Shown here piece by piece: positions 1 through 8,368 of a stretch of 64,000 nt of DNA; the first letter of the stretch is position 1; every line of letters starts with the position of its first letter. The notes below the pieces were generated by a model. The model was not told the DNA's origin. It worked only from the letters and a program-made list of their open reading frames with translations, and ran no database searches. The DNA comes from Caenibius sp. WL (GTDB lineage: Bacteria > Pseudomonadota > Alphaproteobacteria > Sphingomonadales > Sphingomonadaceae): the NCBI RefSeq assembly GCF_019803445.1, contig NZ_CP081844.1, positions 62,001 to 126,000 on the forward strand. The letters run 5' to 3'. A program made the position numbers and the translations under genes.

Positions 1-124
1 CCCAGCCGCACGCCGAAACGGTCAATGCCAGCCCGAAAACCAAGGAAAAATGGATGCGACGCAAGGCCATGCCTACGGTCTAGCAGCAAGCCGCAGCCCG
101 GTCAGCGGCAAAGCGCGCTGCCGA
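1..124. other. Window edge, no gene seen
   Basis: No coding signal is convincing here. An open frame starts at position 50 on the plus strand, but it runs antisense through the PilZ gene and has no family resemblance. Confidence 0.5.
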
Positions 125-499
125 TCAAATTTTGCGAAGCGCGCCCGGGGATGTGCTGAAGACGCTCCGCGAATGCGCGCGGATATAGGCGGGTTCCGGA
201 TCGTCGCCCCGCCCCGCCACCGGCTGGCGCACCAGCTTGGGGTCCACTTCCTCGGCGAAAGCGATGCCGAAACGGTCGTCCTGCACCCAGGCCACCGTTC
301 CCGGAACCCAGCCGACATTGCGCAATTCCACTTTGACCAGCGCCCCCCGGCGAACACGCACCGGCCCTTCGGCCATCATGCCCCCGGCGGAGAGATTGCG
401 GACTTTGATCCGGTGTTGCTGCGCTTCGCCTTCAAGCTGCAGAAGAGCGAGAAGGAAAAGGCTGTCGCGAGGCGTTTGGCGGGTGTCGACGTTGCTCAT
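125..499 (-). CDS. PilZ domain protein
   Basis: A 124-residue single-domain PilZ protein, the family that usually binds cyclic di-GMP to tune motility, adhesion or polysaccharide output. Visible signatures are an early RDS segment (residues 9-11), a core reading VRNLSAGGMMAEGP near residues 34-47, and the beta-barrel stretch GWVPGTVAWVQDDRFGIAF. The R-x-x-x-R arm normally needed for c-di-GMP is not clearly present; only TRQTPRDS lies there, so ligand binding is uncertain. The start at 499 is chosen over one 12 bases upstream because AGGA stands at the right distance before it. It is probably monocistronic. Confidence 0.85.
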   Translation of the reverse strand: MSNVDTRQTPRDSLFLLALLQLEGEAQQHRIKVRNLSAGGMMAEGPVRVRRGALVKVELRNVGWVPGTVAWVQDDRFGIAFAEEVDPKLVRQPVAGRGDDPEPAYIRAHSRSVFSTSPGALRKI

Positions 500-622
500 C
501 GGTCCTGTCAACGATCAAGGGTTGCATAGTCCGCCACTGACGCGGGCCGGTGAGCGGATACGACTAGATAACAGCAAACGAACATTCGACCGAGCGGTTT
601 TGCGAAAGCGTCCCGAAATCGT

Positions 623-1081
623 TCAATCGTCGCGCGAAACCTTTTCCCGGCGCTCGTGCGCTTCCTGCGCTTCCACAGTCATCGTCGCGATCGGGCGCGC
701 GGCCAAACGGCGGATGCCGATGGGGTCGCCGGTCACTTCGCAATAGCCGTATTCGCCCTCGTCAATCCGGCGCAGCGCCGAATCGATCTTGGCGATCAGC
801 TTGCGCTGCCGGTCGCGCGTGCGCAGTTCGATGCCCCAGTCGGTTTCGCTCGACGCGCGATCGTTGAGATCGGGTTCGCGCAGCGGCCCATCCTGAAGCG
901 ATTGCAATGTACCGGCCGAGGCCGAGAGAATCAGCTTCTTCCATTCCAGCAGCAGGCGCTGGAAATAATCCTGCTGCGCTTCGGACATGTATTCTTCATC
1001 TTCGCCGGGGGTGTAATCCCCACCGATTGCACGCCGCGCCTTGGCCAGAATATCGATATCGTCACTCAGAACCGTCGCCAT
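623..1081 (-). CDS. dksA: DksA/TraR family RNA polymerase-binding transcription factor
   Basis: A 152-residue DksA homologue that inserts its coiled coil into the secondary channel of RNA polymerase and works with ppGpp. The coil-tip motif DLNDRA places Asp71, Asp74 and Ala76 exactly as in E. coli DksA. Of the four zinc cysteines only Cys114 remains; the other positions are Thr117, Thr135 and Ala138, a state known from alphaproteobacterial DksA, so zinc is probably not bound. The start at 1081 has GGAGGT directly upstream and is preferred over a start 21 bases earlier. The 3' neighbour is the PilZ gene, separated by 123 bases. Confidence 0.93.
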   Translation of the reverse strand: MATVLSDDIDILAKARRAIGGDYTPGEDEEYMSEAQQDYFQRLLLEWKKLILSASAGTLQSLQDGPLREPDLNDRASSETDWGIELRTRDRQRKLIAKIDSALRRIDEGEYGYCEVTGDPIGIRRLAARPIATMTVEAQEAHERREKVSRDD

Positions 1082-1362
1082 AGGACCTCCGCCCGTCATC
1101 AATGCTCATTTCCGACCTGCATGCCCCGGGTGTTCCCGGTGGCGCGACCTTTCGGTCGAGGGCGCCTATAAGGATGCGCCAAATCCTGCACAAGCACCAT
1201 TCACCCACCCGCTTTATCCCACGCGGATTAAGCGCAGCCGAACGAGGCACCCTTTTCCCGCTCATGCGCCAAGCCTTTTTATGCTTAACGGTTTGTTGAC
1301 CATCGCAAGGCATATTTCCCGGCGGCGAAAAGGAAAATTCGCCGCATTCGGGGGATTGATCG

Positions 1363-1686
1363 ATGACAATGGCACACCACGCTTTCACCGCCGCGTCCGC
1401 GGGGACGATACGGCCCGACCTGCTGATCGCGGCGAGCCTCGCCATGGCGGAAAGCGGCGACGCGGCAGGATATTTCGATCTGGGCATGACTTTTTCGAGC
1501 GGCAGCCACGGCACGCCAGTCGATCTGATCGAAGCGCACAAATGGTTCAACATCGCCGCCGCGCGCGGGCATGAAGAAGCAGCCTGGTGCCGCGCCGATC
1601 TGGCCGAGGAGATGAGCCCGCGCGAAATCGCCGAAGCCCAGCGCCGCGCCCGTCATTGGCTGGCCACGCAACGCCGCGCAGCCTGA
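1363..1686 (+). CDS. Sel1-like repeat protein, small
   Basis: A 107-residue protein with about one and a half Sel1-like (SLR) repeats. Residues 33-53 carry the typical A-x-Y-x-L-G-x-x-x pattern (AAGYFDLGMTFSSG) followed by EAHKWFNIAAARGHEEA, the hallmark second helix. SLR proteins usually act as protein-interaction scaffolds; no partner is suggested by the neighbours. There is no signal peptide, so it is probably cytoplasmic. Two ATG codons, at 1363 and 1369, could start translation, and neither has a strong ribosome binding site. Confidence 0.8.
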   Translation: MTMAHHAFTAASAGTIRPDLLIAASLAMAESGDAAGYFDLGMTFSSGSHGTPVDLIEAHKWFNIAAARGHEEAAWCRADLAEEMSPREIAEAQRRARHWLATQRRAA

Positions 1687-1709
1687 GCCCGATCTTGCCC
1701 GGCAGCGGC

Positions 1710-2849
1710 CTATCCCTTGCGAAACGGGGTATGCTGGCCGAGGTAAAGCTGGTCCTGCGCGATTCCTTCGCGTTCCCGCTCCAGGAAATCGGCCACCGCC
1801 TGGCGGAACCCGGCATTGGCGATCCAATGAGCGGACCATGTCCGCACCGGTTCGTAACCCCGGGCCAGCTTGTGCCCGCCCTGCGCGCCCGCTTCCACCC
1901 GGCCGAGACCCAGCCTGATCGCCGCGTCGATGGCCTGATAATAACACAGTTCGAAATGCAGGAACGGCTTGTCGCGCGTGCAGCCCCAATAGCGGCCGTA
2001 TAGCGCATCCGGGCCGATGAAATTGAGCGCGCCAGCAATCGGTTCCGCGCCATCATAAGCCAGAACCAGCAGAATCCGGTCGGCCATGCGTTCCCCCAGC
2101 AGCGTGAACGCTTCCCGCGTCAGATAGGGCGTGCCCCATTTGCGCGCGCCGGTATCCTGATAGAATTCCCAGAACGCATCCCAATGCCGCGGTTCGATGG
2201 CATCGCCCTGCAACTGGCGGATCGTCACCCCTGCCTGGGCGGCGGCACGTTCCTTGCGCAGCGCCTTACGCTTACGCGAGGCGAGATCGTCGAGGAAATC
2301 GTCGAACCCGGCATAGCCGCGATTGGTCCAGTGAAACTGGATATCGCTGCGCGGCAACCACCCCGCCTGTTCGAACAGCGGCAGTTGCGCCGGTTCGATG
2401 AAGGTGGCGTGGGCGGAGGAGAAGCCCTGTTGCAGGCAGAGCGATTCCGCCGCGCGCAGCAGCGGCCGGGCGAGACTGCCGTCCGACAGCAGCAGGCGCG
2501 GGCCCGTGGCCGGGGTGAACGGCGCGGCGATCTGCAATTTGGGATAATAGTCGTGCCCGGTGCGATGCCAGGCATCGGCCCAGCTATGATCGAACACATA
2601 TTCGCCCTGGCTGTGCCCCTTGAGATAGGCGGGCATCGCCGCCAGCAGGCGCCCGTCCAGGCTTTCGATCCCGATGGGCACCGGGGTCCAGCCCGTGCCC
2701 GGCCCGACGCTGCCCGAATCTTCCAGCGCGGTCAGGAAAGCATGGCTGATGAACGGATTGCCCGGCCCCGCCAGCGCATCCCAGCTGGCGGCGTCGATCG
2801 CCCCGACCGCCGCGAACACCCGAGCCGCCAGAGGATCGCTCTCGCTCAC
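1710..2849 (-). CDS. GNAT-fold acyltransferase, COG3146/FemAB-like
   Basis: A 379-residue member of the family annotated as peptidogalycan biosynthesis or GNAT N-acetyltransferase (DUF482). Recognisable blocks are NPFISHAFLTALEDSGSVG near the N-terminus, a middle segment with SRKRKALRKER, and the C-terminal GCTRDKPFLHFELCYYQAIDAA followed by GHKLARGYEP, which are strongly conserved in this family. The substrate is unknown. The start is GTG, overlapping the stop of the preceding phosphodiesterase gene by four bases (GTGA), so it is translationally coupled as the last gene of the minus-strand operon starting near 4905. Confidence 0.85.
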   Translation of the reverse strand: MSESDPLAARVFAAVGAIDAASWDALAGPGNPFISHAFLTALEDSGSVGPGTGWTPVPIGIESLDGRLLAAMPAYLKGHSQGEYVFDHSWADAWHRTGHDYYPKLQIAAPFTPATGPRLLLSDGSLARPLLRAAESLCLQQGFSSAHATFIEPAQLPLFEQAGWLPRSDIQFHWTNRGYAGFDDFLDDLASRKRKALRKERAAAQAGVTIRQLQGDAIEPRHWDAFWEFYQDTGARKWGTPYLTREAFTLLGERMADRILLVLAYDGAEPIAGALNFIGPDALYGRYWGCTRDKPFLHFELCYYQAIDAAIRLGLGRVEAGAQGGHKLARGYEPVRTWSAHWIANAGFRQAVADFLEREREGIAQDQLYLGQHTPFRKG

Positions 2850-3610
2850 CCCAGACCGCCCCCTTCCGCGATCGGCGCATCGGCGTATTGTGCGGCGCGC
2901 GCGGCCAGTTCCGGGCTGCGCACCGTCCAGGTCAGCACCGGCAACCCGCGCTTGCGCTGCGCTTCGGGGAAGCTGCTGGGCAGATCGCGAATGTCATAGG
3001 CGAGGAAATCGGGCCGCGCATGCCACAGCGCCAGATAACGGCGGCCTCGCCCGCTCAGTGTGCGGGCGTTTTCCTCCGTCACCACCAGCCCGCGCACGGT
3101 GTGCGGCGAATATCTGGCGAACCAGCGCGAAACGCGCGGATCGAAGCTCATCACCGCATGCTGCCCGGTATAGCCTTCCAACGCACGCCGCACGGCAAGG
3201 CACAGGGCGAACACCCGCTTGTCCCGGCGCGATTTTACTTCGATCAGGATCGGCACCTGTCCGCGCACCTGCCGTAGCACCGCCGCGAGCGATGGGATCG
3301 TGTCTTCGCCGCCTTTGAGCCGGATCGCACCCAGTTGCGCGGCGGATCGTTCACTCACGGCGCCGCTGGCATCGGTCAACCGGTCCAGTTCCCAATCGTG
3401 GAACACCACCGCCTGCCCATCGCCGCTGCGCTGGACATCGCATTCTACCCCCAGCCCCCGGGCAATCGCCCCGGCAAAGGCGGTAGGCGAATTTTCGGGT
3501 ACGCGATCGCCATGCAGGCCGCGATGGGCATAGCCCTGCTGTGTCAACCAGCGGACTTTTTCGGCAGACGGTGCCGGCGCCCGCCAGCGATCAATCGCCG
3601 CGAACAGCAA
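2846..3610 (-). CDS. Glycerophosphodiester phosphodiesterase family protein
   Basis: A GDPD-family TIM-barrel enzyme that hydrolyses glycerophosphodiesters to sn-glycerol 3-phosphate and an alcohol. The catalytic block AHRGLHG followed by PENS is near the N-terminus, with ECDVQRSGDG, VVFHDWELDRLTDASG and IEVKS downstream, giving the expected Glu/Asp metal ligands and two histidines. The start is not obvious: the frame is open well upstream but overlaps ridA there. A TTG at 3610, with GAGG about 12 bases upstream, gives 254 residues and a 20-base overlap with ridA, which fits the overlapping style of this operon. Confidence 0.85.
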   Translation of the reverse strand: MLFAAIDRWRAPAPSAEKVRWLTQQGYAHRGLHGDRVPENSPTAFAGAIARGLGVECDVQRSGDGQAVVFHDWELDRLTDASGAVSERSAAQLGAIRLKGGEDTIPSLAAVLRQVRGQVPILIEVKSRRDKRVFALCLAVRRALEGYTGQHAVMSFDPRVSRWFARYSPHTVRGLVVTEENARTLSGRGRRYLALWHARPDFLAYDIRDLPSSFPEAQRKRGLPVLTWTVRSPELAARAAQYADAPIAEGGGLG

Positions 3611-4052
3611 CGATCGCGTCCACCTCGACCGCCGCGCCCAGCGGGAGAACCGGCACCCCCACCGCGCTGCGGGCGTGTTTCCCCGCATCGCCGAACACCT
3701 GCGCCATCAGTTCCGAGGCGCCGTTGGCGATTTTCGGCTGATCGGTGAAATCGCCGGTGGAGCTGACGAACGCGCCCAGTTTCACCACCCGTTCCACCCG
3801 GTCGAGCGAACCGAGCGCCGCCTTGAGCTGCGCCAGGATCATCAGACCGCAGGCCCGCGCGGCGGCCGCGCCCTGTTCGAGCGCGACATCCTCGCCCAGA
3901 CGGCCGGTGACGAGTTGCCCGTCGATGAAAGGCAATTGCCCCGAAACGTGTGCCATGCCGCCATGGACAACCACGGGGACATAGGCCGCCACCGGCGCGG
4001 CGGGTTCGGGCAGGACGATGCCGAGTTCGGCGAGTTTGCTTTCGATGCTCAT
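3591..4052 (-). CDS. RidA family protein
   Basis: A 153-residue YjgF/YER057c/UK114 protein. RidA members hydrolyse reactive enamine/imine intermediates such as 2-aminoacrylate. The sequence fits the longer subfamily: VSGQLPF, GQLVTGRLGEDVALEQG, and the C-terminal RSAVGVPVLPLGAAVEVDAIVAV with the conserved GVxxLPxxxxVEV signature. The catalytic Arg of classical RidA corresponds to the R of HARSAVGV. The start at 4052 overlaps the stop of the upstream HAD gene by ATGA, so the genes are co-translated. Confidence 0.9.
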   Translation of the reverse strand: MSIESKLAELGIVLPEPAAPVAAYVPVVVHGGMAHVSGQLPFIDGQLVTGRLGEDVALEQGAAAARACGLMILAQLKAALGSLDRVERVVKLGAFVSSTGDFTDQPKIANGASELMAQVFGDAGKHARSAVGVPVLPLGAAVEVDAIVAVRGD

Positions 4053-4675
4053 AGCGCCGGTCCATGCAATTTTTCGCGCAGCCATGGCAAGGCCTCATCC
4101 CACCGGTCGATCCGGGCATGGGCATGGCCCTGCTGGAAAGCGCAGGGCAGGTGCGGCGCCACCAGCGGTTCTCCGATCAGATGCAGGCGCGCCACATCCG
4201 GCACGATTTCCGCCGCCGATTCGATATGCTGGGCCAGATCGTCGATGAATACGGTGCGATTCGGGCGGTATTCCTCGATGATCGCGCGCAGTGCCGGGCC
4301 TTTCGGTCCCTGATTGGTGAACACGCGGATATCGAGACCCAACGTGGCCAACTGGCGCACACGCGCTTCGCGGCGGTGATCGGAAAGATTGGTCAAAATC
4401 ACCACGTCAGCATCGGCCGCCAAGGCCTCCAGCGCTTCCAGAGCGCCGGGAATCGGTGTCTGGCGATGCATTTCGGTGTCGAAGAATCCGTCGAGCAGTT
4501 CCCACATCCGCGCGATTTCCACCTGGCCGCCATCGCGATAGCGCATGGCATGGTGGAAATCGCGGCCATCGAGATGGAACGCGATCTCGTGCGCTTCTTC
4601 CAGCCAGTCGCGGAAATGCACCATCATATGCAGCAGCACTTCATCGCAGTCGGAAATCAGCAGGGGGCGGCTCAT
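4049..4675 (-). CDS. HAD family hydrolase
   Basis: A 208-residue haloacid-dehalogenase-type hydrolase, probably a phosphatase. Motif I is SDCDEVL at residues 8-14 (nucleophile Asp9, acid Asp11), motif II is ILTNLSDH, the Lys is in GPKGPALRAI, and motif III is VFIDDLAQH. The acceptor substrate cannot be predicted. It overlaps both neighbours by four bases (ATGA with DUF3572 upstream and ridA downstream), placing it in the middle of a coupled five-gene operon. Confidence 0.88.
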   Translation of the reverse strand: MSRPLLISDCDEVLLHMMVHFRDWLEEAHEIAFHLDGRDFHHAMRYRDGGQVEIARMWELLDGFFDTEMHRQTPIPGALEALEALAADADVVILTNLSDHRREARVRQLATLGLDIRVFTNQGPKGPALRAIIEEYRPNRTVFIDDLAQHIESAAEIVPDVARLHLIGEPLVAPHLPCAFQQGHAHARIDRWDEALPWLREKLHGPAL

Positions 4676-4905
4676 CGTGACAACTCCATCGCGGCCCGGA
4701 CAAGGCGTTCGGGCGGGATCTCCAGCGCATCGGCGGCGGCGACCAGATCGGGTTCGTGCGCGGCGAGATAATCCATCACCGCACCGAGCACCGCCGAATC
4801 GGTCAGCCCGGCGCGCAGGCCATCGGGCGTCAGCCCGGTCAGCGCAAGCAGGCGCATGGCGCGGTCCTCGTCCGCCAGTATCCAGCCGAGCGCGGCCAGC
4901 GCCAA
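4672..4905 (-). CDS. DUF3572 domain protein
   Basis: A small alphaproteobacterial family of unknown function, recognised by ALGWILADEDRAMRLLALTG and the helical C-terminal half. The only usual start in frame is TTG at 4905, giving 77 residues. However, the frame stays open upstream to 4966, and the upstream residues (RDQPPHSGVQADPQAL) look like the family's normal N-terminus. No ATG, GTG or TTG exists there; two consecutive ATT codons at 4954-4959 follow a GGCGGTGA sequence. The true start is therefore uncertain. It is the first gene of the minus-strand operon. Confidence 0.75.
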   Translation of the reverse strand: MALAALGWILADEDRAMRLLALTGLTPDGLRAGLTDSAVLGAVMDYLAAHEPDLVAAADALEIPPERLVRAAMELSR

Positions 4906-5047
4906 CGCCTGGGGATCGGCCTGAACACCCGAATGCGGGGGTTGATCACGGTAAATAATTTGTCACCGCCTTTCTCGGCTTCTAAGATCGGGGCGGATGT
5001 ACCCGGTTCAAGACCGGATGAGAACCGATGAGCACAGGGGCTGAAGA

Positions 5048-5434
5048 ATGAAGCGGATTCTGGTGGTCGAGGACAACGATCTCAACCGGAAGCTGTTTTG
5101 CGATGTCCTCGTCGCCAACGGCTTTTCGGTGGAACCGGTGGCCGATGGCGAAAACGCGCTGGGTCGCGCGGCGGATTTCGTGCCCAATCTCATCATCATG
5201 GACATCCAGTTGCCCAATATCTCCGGGCTCGATCTCATTTCCGATATCAAGCGCGATGCCAAGCTGCGCAACACCCCGGTTCTGGCCGTCACCGCCTATG
5301 CCGGGAAAGGGGATGAAGAACGCATCCGCGAAGCGGGCGCGGAAGGATATCTGGCCAAACCGGTCTCCATCGGGCCGTTCATGGCCGCGGTGCGCACCCT
5401 GCTGGAAGGGCGCCTGCAGGACGCCACCGCTTGA
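5048..5434 (+). CDS. divK: Single-domain response regulator, DivK-like
   Basis: A 128-residue receiver domain without an output domain, as in DivK, the cell-fate and cell-cycle phospho-relay regulator of alphaproteobacteria. The acidic pair is in VVEDND, the phospho-acceptor Asp is in IIMDIQLPNISGLDLI, Thr is in VTAYAG, and Lys is in AKPVSIGPF. The PNISGLDL and GKGDEERIREAG stretches are typical of DivK. It is separate from the acp-spt pair by 124 bases. The symbol is given on similarity; there is no PleD or PleC neighbour to confirm it. Confidence 0.82.
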   Translation: MKRILVVEDNDLNRKLFCDVLVANGFSVEPVADGENALGRAADFVPNLIIMDIQLPNISGLDLISDIKRDAKLRNTPVLAVTAYAGKGDEERIREAGAEGYLAKPVSIGPFMAAVRTLLEGRLQDATA

Positions 5435-5558
5435 CAATCGCCGCCCGCGCCCCTTTTGCGCCGCAATTGTCTGATTTCTAGCCAAGCCATCGTGCCGCCC
5501 TTTATCGTTCGTCGAAACCCGGCTGCGCCAGCGGGTACGATGCATCAGGAGTTTCCAT

Positions 5559-5801
5559 ATGGACCGTGCCCAAGTTGACGAACGTATCCGCGGCTTGATC
5601 GCCCCCTTCAACAAGAAGGGCGTAACTATCGCCGATGCCACCACTTTCGCGGGCGATCTCGAATTCGACAGCCTGACGGTGATGGATTTCGTCGCCGCGA
5701 TCGAGGATGAATTCGACATCATCATCAGCATGAACCAGCAGGCCGAAATCGAGAATTACGGCCAGTTGGTCAATGCCGTGTGCAAGCTCAAGGGCGATTG
5801 A
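5559..5801 (+). CDS. Acyl carrier protein for sphingolipid synthesis
   Basis: An 80-residue acyl carrier protein. The phosphopantetheine serine is in EFDSLTVMDFVAAIEDEF near residue 38, and the acidic helix II is clear. It lies five bases upstream of serine palmitoyltransferase. In Sphingomonadaceae and Caulobacter such a dedicated carrier (AcpR-like) feeds acyl chains to Spt, so it is inferred to be the acyl donor for the long-chain base rather than the housekeeping AcpP. The ribosome site AGGAG lies seven bases before the ATG. Confidence 0.88.
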   Translation: MDRAQVDERIRGLIAPFNKKGVTIADATTFAGDLEFDSLTVMDFVAAIEDEFDIIISMNQQAEIENYGQLVNAVCKLKGD

Positions 5802-5805
5802 GAGC

Positions 5806-7023
5806 ATGACCGACGCCGTCAGCAAGACCGACCTGTTCAGCAAGTTCGACCCGCTGATCCAGCAGCGTGAGGCGCTGCTCGCCAGCGGGCTCGAAGATCC
5901 GTTCAATCTGGTGATGGAGAAAGTGCTCTCCCCCACGCGGGCGATCTGCAACGGGCGCGATACGATCCTGCTCGGCACCTACAACTATATGGGCATGACG
6001 TTCGACCCCGACGTGATCCGCGCGGGCAAGGATGCGCTGGAGAATTTCGGCGCCGGCACCACCGGCAGCCGGGTGCTCAACGGCACCTATCAGGGCCACC
6101 GCGAGGTGGAGGAGGCGCTGAAGGATTTCTACGCCATGGATCATGCCATGGTGTTCTCCACCGGCTATCAGGCCAATCTCGGGATCATTTCCACCATCGC
6201 GGGCAAGGACGATTACATCGTCCTCGATATCGACAGCCACGCTTCGATCTGGGATGGCTGCGCGCTGGGCAATGCGCAGGTCGTGCCGTTCAAGCACAAC
6301 GATATCGATGCGATGGAAAAGCGCCTGCGCCGCATTCCCGAAGGCGCGGGCAAGCTGGTCGTGCTCGAAGGGGTCTATTCGATGCTGGGCGATATCGCCC
6401 CGCTGAAGGAGATGATCGCCGTCGCCAAGAAGTACGATGCCATGGTGCTGGTCGACGAAGCGCACTCGATGGGCTTCATCGGGCCCAACGGGCGCGGCGT
6501 GGCCGAAGAACAGGGCGTGCTCGATCAGGTCGATTTCGTGATCGGCACCTTTTCGAAAAGCGTCGGCACGGTCGGCGGGTTCTGCGTCTCGAACCACCCG
6601 AAATTCGAAATCATGCGGCTGGTTTGCCGCCCTTACGTCTTCACCGCCAGCCTGCCGCCGAGCGTGGTCGCCACCGCCGCCACCTCGATCCGCAGCCTCA
6701 TGCACGCCGGGAACAAGCGCGCCCACCTGTGGGAAAATTCGCGCACGCTGCACGCCGGGCTGAAAGCGCTGGGCTTCGAAATCGGCACCGAAGCGCCGCA
6801 AAGCGCGATCATCGCCGTTATCATGCCCGATCTCGAACGCGGCGCGGCGATGTGGGAAGCGCTGCTGCACGAAGGGCTCTACGTCAATCTGGCCCGCCCC
6901 CCGGCAACCCCCGCCAACATGACTCTGCTGCGCTGTTCGCTCTGTGCCGAACATTCGGCCGATCAGGTGCAGGCGATTCTCGGCATGTTCGAACGCGCGG
7001 GCAAAGCGGTGGGGATTATCTGA
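5806..7023 (+). CDS. spt: Serine palmitoyltransferase
   Basis: A 405-residue alpha-oxoamine synthase (PLP fold type I) that condenses L-serine with an acyl thioester to 3-ketosphinganine, the first step of sphingolipid synthesis. Motifs include NYMGMTFDP, GTTGSRVLNGTYQGH, VDEAHSMGFIGPNGRG, and the PLP lysine in GTFSKSVGTVGGF. The start at 5806 (MTDAVSK) gives the usual length and begins five bases after the acp stop. Co-occurrence with acp is the strongest taxonomic pointer in the window. No ceramide synthase or reductase genes follow. Confidence 0.93.
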   Translation: MTDAVSKTDLFSKFDPLIQQREALLASGLEDPFNLVMEKVLSPTRAICNGRDTILLGTYNYMGMTFDPDVIRAGKDALENFGAGTTGSRVLNGTYQGHREVEEALKDFYAMDHAMVFSTGYQANLGIISTIAGKDDYIVLDIDSHASIWDGCALGNAQVVPFKHNDIDAMEKRLRRIPEGAGKLVVLEGVYSMLGDIAPLKEMIAVAKKYDAMVLVDEAHSMGFIGPNGRGVAEEQGVLDQVDFVIGTFSKSVGTVGGFCVSNHPKFEIMRLVCRPYVFTASLPPSVVATAATSIRSLMHAGNKRAHLWENSRTLHAGLKALGFEIGTEAPQSAIIAVIMPDLERGAAMWEALLHEGLYVNLARPPATPANMTLLRCSLCAEHSADQVQAILGMFERAGKAVGII

Positions 7024-7039
7024 TTCCGCGATAATGTCT

Positions 7040-7073
7040 CTCAGGCGGCCGCCGTTCCGGCCTGCCGCCTGAG
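7040..7073. terminator. Intergenic stem-loop without T-tract
   Basis: Inverted repeat CTCAGGCGGC (7040-7049) and GCCGCCTGAG (7064-7073), a perfect 10-bp stem, between the convergent spt and BKACE genes. There is no T-run on either side, so it may act as a transcript end or barrier rather than a classical Rho-independent terminator. Confidence 0.5.
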
Positions 7074-7134
7074 GTCATGCCTCGATAATGGGATCGAGCG
7101 CCCGGGGCTTTCGCGCTGCGATGCACGCTTTAGG

Positions 7135-8100
7135 CTATGCGGCCGATAGGAGTGCATCCCGCGGCGACAGGCCCGCCCGCTGACGCAGATCGTTGGGCGT
7201 TGCGGGCGTGAAGCCGCGGCGAATGAGAAGATCGACGTAGTGATCGACCATCTGCGCATTGCCGCCCGGGAAAATGGCGGCATGGTCCCCCATTCCGACA
7301 CGCATCGAAATGCCCCGGTCCAGCGTCGCTTCCTGGAAATACTCGTAGGTTTTCATGTCGGGCAGACCGGCGATGAACAGGTTGACTTCGGAATCCACAT
7401 CCATGTGCCGCCATTGCCAGAGAAAGGCGTCCAGCCCTTCGATCGACGGCGTGGGGCCCCACATCAGATCACAGAAGAAATTGATCGAAACCAACACCGG
7501 CTTCGGGATCAGGCCTTCCCGCGCATAGGCACCCAGCAATCGCAAATCCGCCATGTTGAACACCCCGAAGAAGGGCGTGTACCCCCTGTCGAGCACTTCT
7601 TGGACGCATGACGGCAAACGGAACGGCAGGTCCGGCCGCAACGACTGGCTATCATCGATAGTAACCAGCCGGTTGCGATGCACATCGTAACCCGATTTCA
7701 GATGTTCGAACCGGAACGCGTCGATATTGACGATCTCAAGCCCGCCATGTTCCGGGGGCTGTTCGTCGAGAGCCCAGATATGCGGCAGGTCTGCCCGATC
7801 CGAAGGGCTGACCACGCCATACGGCATATTGGTCGGCTCCATGATGATGTTGCTCTGGCGGGCCGCGAGATCGAGCGCCCGGCGGTAAATGTTCGCCCCA
7901 TTCCGGTCATCCTCCAGCGCTTGCCGGCCATCGTTCAGGCGCGAATGGAAATGCGCGATCGTGCCGCCCGATTTCCCGCACCGGATGGCGTCCTGCGCGA
8001 TTTCCTCGGCGGTGTAGGGAACAGCCCCGTTTGTGGTCTTTTTCTGGAATTCGTTCATTCCGATCCGGACCATGACTTTGCCGTTATCTCCCAATGTCAT
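7135..8100 (-). CDS. BKACE family (3-keto-5-aminohexanoate cleavage enzyme) protein
   Basis: A 321-residue member of the beta-keto acid cleavage enzyme family (DUF849, Kce). These zinc enzymes condense a beta-keto acid with acetyl-CoA and split the product. The metal pair HFH is in TIAHFHSRLNDGRQ; EPTN, VNIDAFRF and a late RVGMGDH block follow. The start at 8100 has GGGAGG eight bases upstream; an earlier in-frame start adds residues without similarity. It differs from lysine-pathway Kce, and the substrate is not predictable. An EthD-like gene lies 268 bases upstream on the same strand, hinting at a catabolic unit. Confidence 0.82.
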   Translation of the reverse strand: MTLGDNGKVMVRIGMNEFQKKTTNGAVPYTAEEIAQDAIRCGKSGGTIAHFHSRLNDGRQALEDDRNGANIYRRALDLAARQSNIIMEPTNMPYGVVSPSDRADLPHIWALDEQPPEHGGLEIVNIDAFRFEHLKSGYDVHRNRLVTIDDSQSLRPDLPFRLPSCVQEVLDRGYTPFFGVFNMADLRLLGAYAREGLIPKPVLVSINFFCDLMWGPTPSIEGLDAFLWQWRHMDVDSEVNLFIAGLPDMKTYEYFQEATLDRGISMRVGMGDHAAIFPGGNAQMVDHYVDLLIRRGFTPATPNDLRQRAGLSPRDALLSAA

Positions 8101-8368
8101 GCTGTTCCTCCCGATTTCGCTCTTCCGATCGCCACACGCAGATGTGCCGCGCACGGCCACCATCACCCGCGTTCGGCACAGGTCCCCCTTGTATGGTGAT
8201 TCCGATTTTCGCCCTTCATCCGATCGGATGAGCAGTTTGATTTCCCTCGCCGGGCGAGACGAGATCAGGTGCCGTCACGCGGCACGGCGCGCGCCGCAGG
8301 CGGATCGTTCCTCCATCCAAACTGCCTTGCGTATGCCCGAAGTGCCGCAGCCCGGGGCATTCCCCTGT

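Noticed and set aside
50-529. Plus-strand open frame opposite the PilZ gene
   Set aside because: Antisense to a clear PilZ domain; composition is typical of a shadow frame in GC-rich DNA.
5431-5475. GACAAT...ATTGTC inverted repeat after divK as a terminator
   Set aside because: Only six base pairs match and the inner arms do not pair; no T-tract.
5788-6954. 388-codon minus-strand open frame
   Set aside because: Shadow of spt, whose PLP motifs are intact.
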